64,000 nucleotides of DNA. Source: Streptomyces umbrinus (lineage in GTDB: Bacteria > Actinomycetota > Actinomycetes > Streptomycetales > Streptomycetaceae). The stretch lies in assembly GCF_030817415.1 (NCBI RefSeq), contig NZ_JAUSZI010000002.1:3100001-3164000 (forward strand), in the 5' to 3' direction. The number at the start of each line of letters is the position of its first letter. The stretch's first letter is position 1. A program made the position numbers and the translations under genes. The notes beneath the pieces are model-generated. The model saw only the letters and a list, made by a program, of their open reading frames with translations, ran no database searches and was not told the DNA's origin. This document shows, one piece after another, positions 62,322-64,000 of this stretch.

Positions 62322-63587
62322 ATGTCGGCACTGAGCAACAGCAACTGGGACCGTCGATCCGTACTGCGAGCCGCGGCGGGGCTCGCCGCGCTGGGTCCGC
62401 TGGCCGCCTGCGGCGGCAACACCGGCCGTGAGGGCGGCGGCAGTTCGGGCAAGGGCCTGGTGCAGTACTTCCACGCGTACGGGGAGGCCGGGACGCAGGA
62501 GGCCATCAAGAGGTACGCGAAGGCCTACGACGAGGCCCGCGTGACCACCCAGTGGATCACGGGCAACAACTTCGAGAGCAAGCTGTTCTCGGCGCTGCTC
62601 ACCGACAACGCGCCCGACGTCTTCGAGTTCCACCCGCAGCTTCAGATGATCAAGAGCGGCCAGGTGGCGCCGCTGGACGACATCATCGCTCCGGTCAAGG
62701 ACGACTTCAATCCGGCCGACATCAAGTCCCACACGGTCGACGGCAAGGTCTACGGCGTCCGGATGATCGACGACCCGCAGTTCTTCTACTACCGGAAGTC
62801 GGTGCTGGAGAAGGCGGGCGTGGGAGTGCCCCAGACCCTCGAAGAGCTCGCCGAGGCCGCCGAGAAGCTCACCACCGACAAGGTCAAGGGCCTGTTCCTC
62901 GGCAACAGCATGGTGTCGACCAACTACGCCCTGGTCTGGGCGGCCGGCGCCGACCAGCTCAACGCCAAGAACGAGATCGCCTACCACACCGACGACGTGG
63001 CCGCGGCGCTGAAGGTGTACCGCAAGATGTTCACCAGCGGCCACCTGCTCCTGGACGCCCCCGCCGACTACTGGGACCCGTCCGCGCTGGTCCAGGGGCT
63101 GACGGCCATCCAGTGGTGCGGCATGTGGGCCATGCCCGTGATGCAGAAGGCCCTCGGCGACGACCTCGGCATATTCCCCTTCCCCTCGGCCGCCTCCGGC
63201 GCCAAGCCCGCGGTCTACAACGGCGGTTGGTCCATGTTCGTCAACGCCAAGGGCAAGAACGTCGACCTGGCCAAGGAGTACGTGAAGTGGCTCTGGATCG
63301 ACCAGAAGGAGTACCAGGAGGACTGGGCGCTCAGCTACGGCTTCCACATCCCGCCGCGCACCTCGATCGCCGAGTCCGCCACCAAGCTCAAGTCGGGCCT
63401 GCCCGCTGAGGGAGTCAAGCTCTTCACCGACTACGGACGCTTCGACAACATCTCCTGGACCCAGGCGATGATCACCGCGCTCGAAGAAGTGATCGCCAAC
63501 TCCGTCCGCAAGGGCATGGACCCGGAGAAGGCCCTGGACGCCGCGGACAAGAAGGTCAACCTCGAACTCAAGAAGCTCTTCGGATAG
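62322..63587 (+). CDS. Extracellular sugar-binding lipoprotein of second ABC transporter
   Basis: A 421-residue lipoprotein. The signal has a twin-arginine (DRRSVLRAAAGLAALG) and the lipobox LAACGG, so it may use the Tat route. The rest is a sugar-binding fold (LVQYFHAYGEAGTQEAIKRY; YNGGWSMFVNAKGKNVDLAK). It is followed after 23 bases by a permease gene. CUT1-type importer; the sugar is not readable. ATG 62322 is the start of the signal peptide. Confidence 0.93.
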   Translation: MSALSNSNWDRRSVLRAAAGLAALGPLAACGGNTGREGGGSSGKGLVQYFHAYGEAGTQEAIKRYAKAYDEARVTTQWITGNNFESKLFSALLTDNAPDVFEFHPQLQMIKSGQVAPLDDIIAPVKDDFNPADIKSHTVDGKVYGVRMIDDPQFFYYRKSVLEKAGVGVPQTLEELAEAAEKLTTDKVKGLFLGNSMVSTNYALVWAAGADQLNAKNEIAYHTDDVAAALKVYRKMFTSGHLLLDAPADYWDPSALVQGLTAIQWCGMWAMPVMQKALGDDLGIFPFPSAASGAKPAVYNGGWSMFVNAKGKNVDLAKEYVKWLWIDQKEYQEDWALSYGFHIPPRTSIAESATKLKSGLPAEGVKLFTDYGRFDNISWTQAMITALEEVIANSVRKGMDPEKALDAADKKVNLELKKLFG

Positions 63588-63610
63588 GCCGACGGACAAC
63601 AGGTAGCGAC

Positions 63611-64000
63611 ATGTCGACCACCACGACGCGTGACGCCACGCGCCCCGCCCCGGCCAAGGTCTCCAAGACCAAGCCGCGGCGGGGCATGGGCGGCAGCACG
63701 TTCAACTTCTGGCTCTTCACCGGCCCGTTCCTCATCGGCCTGGTGATCTTCGTCTACATACCCATCGGATGGAGCGCCTGGCTCAGCTTCTTCGAGGCGC
63801 GCTACACGGTCACACCCGACAAGTTCATCGGCTTCGACAACTACAAGTTGATGCTGACGAACGGCGACTTCACCAAGTCGCTCGTCACCTTCACCGTGTT
63901 CGCCGCGATCATCGTGCCGGTCACCTGGGCGCTGTCGCTCGGGCTGGCACTGATGGTGCACCGGCTGCGCTTCATGAAGGCGTTCTTCCGGTCCGTCTTC
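63611..64000 (+). CDS. Sugar ABC transporter permease (MalF-type), C-terminus cut off
   Basis: First 130 codons of a permease. The N-terminal helix (NFWLFTGPFLIGLVIFVYIP) and the periplasmic FIGFDNYKLML segment are typical of CUT1 permeases. The EAA loop lies beyond the window. It begins 23 bases after the binding-protein stop, in the same operon. Confidence 0.92.
   Translation, partial: MSTTTTRDATRPAPAKVSKTKPRRGMGGSTFNFWLFTGPFLIGLVIFVYIPIGWSAWLSFFEARYTVTPDKFIGFDNYKLMLTNGDFTKSLVTFTVFAAIIVPVTWALSLGLALMVHRLRFMKAFFRSVF

Overview
The window has the hallmarks of a Streptomyces chromosome: very high GC with strong third-position GC, many GTG and TTG starts, ATGA/GTGA start-stop overlaps, Tat-type secreted enzymes, and actinobacterial families such as DUF2637, peptidase inhibitor I36, PucR, AldO-type alditol oxidase, FHA-HTH and proline-rich PP2C proteins. 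I see no rRNA, tRNA, CRISPR array, prophage or complete insertion sequence. The left edge cuts a copper P-type ATPase and the right edge cuts a sugar ABC permease.

Layout. (1) 1-2.5 kb: the copper ATPase, a small membrane partner, and the scar of a deleted sugar-uptake operon that still has its LacI-type operator. (2) 2.5-7.5 kb: sugar-type oxidoreductase, cytochrome P450, SRPBCC protein, Nudix hydrolase and TOPRIM protein. (3) 7.5-16.5 kb: a purine catabolism locus with XdhC maturation factor, NCS2 purine permease, three-subunit xanthine dehydrogenase (molybdenum subunit frameshifted) and a divergent PucR regulator. (4) 16.7-22.8 kb: TPR protein, GntR regulator with a huge disordered N-terminus, FhuF-type ferric reductase behind an iron box, DUF2637 membrane protein, anti-sigma-like ATPase and secreted I36 inhibitor. 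(5) 22.9-29.3 kb: cell-envelope functions, including a serine hydrolase with an SH3 domain and a Ser/Thr kinase whose ectodomain looks like a lytic transglycosylase, coupled to an FHA-HTH protein. (6) 29.3-39.4 kb: PoxB-type enzyme, PP2C phosphatase, HTH regulator, DUF456, GH95 glycosidase, SGNH hydrolase and a PPOX flavin enzyme. (7) 39.5-47.1 kb: DNA alkylation repair pair (Ada-AlkA, Ogt), RsgA GTPase, a zinc-finger/CBM2 transmembrane sensor, a radical SAM enzyme and an alpha/beta hydrolase. (8) 47.2-64 kb: carbohydrate use. One unit holds a LacI regulator, SBP and two permeases, a 1499-residue secreted protein, a GH39 xylosidase-like enzyme and a hydroxyacid dehydrogenase. It is followed by an alditol oxidase and a second unit (ROK regulator, SBP, permease).

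The most notable observations are: a roughly 152-bp inverted-repeat element present twice (5331-5482 and 41425-41577, about 92% identical) with a compensatory base-pair change in its stem; the kinase-transglycosylase/FHA-HTH pair; the CBM2-bearing zinc-finger sensor; and a shared palindrome upstream of the xylosidase-locus genes that predicts a local LacI regulon. All functional names come from recognising sequence families by eye; no database search was run.
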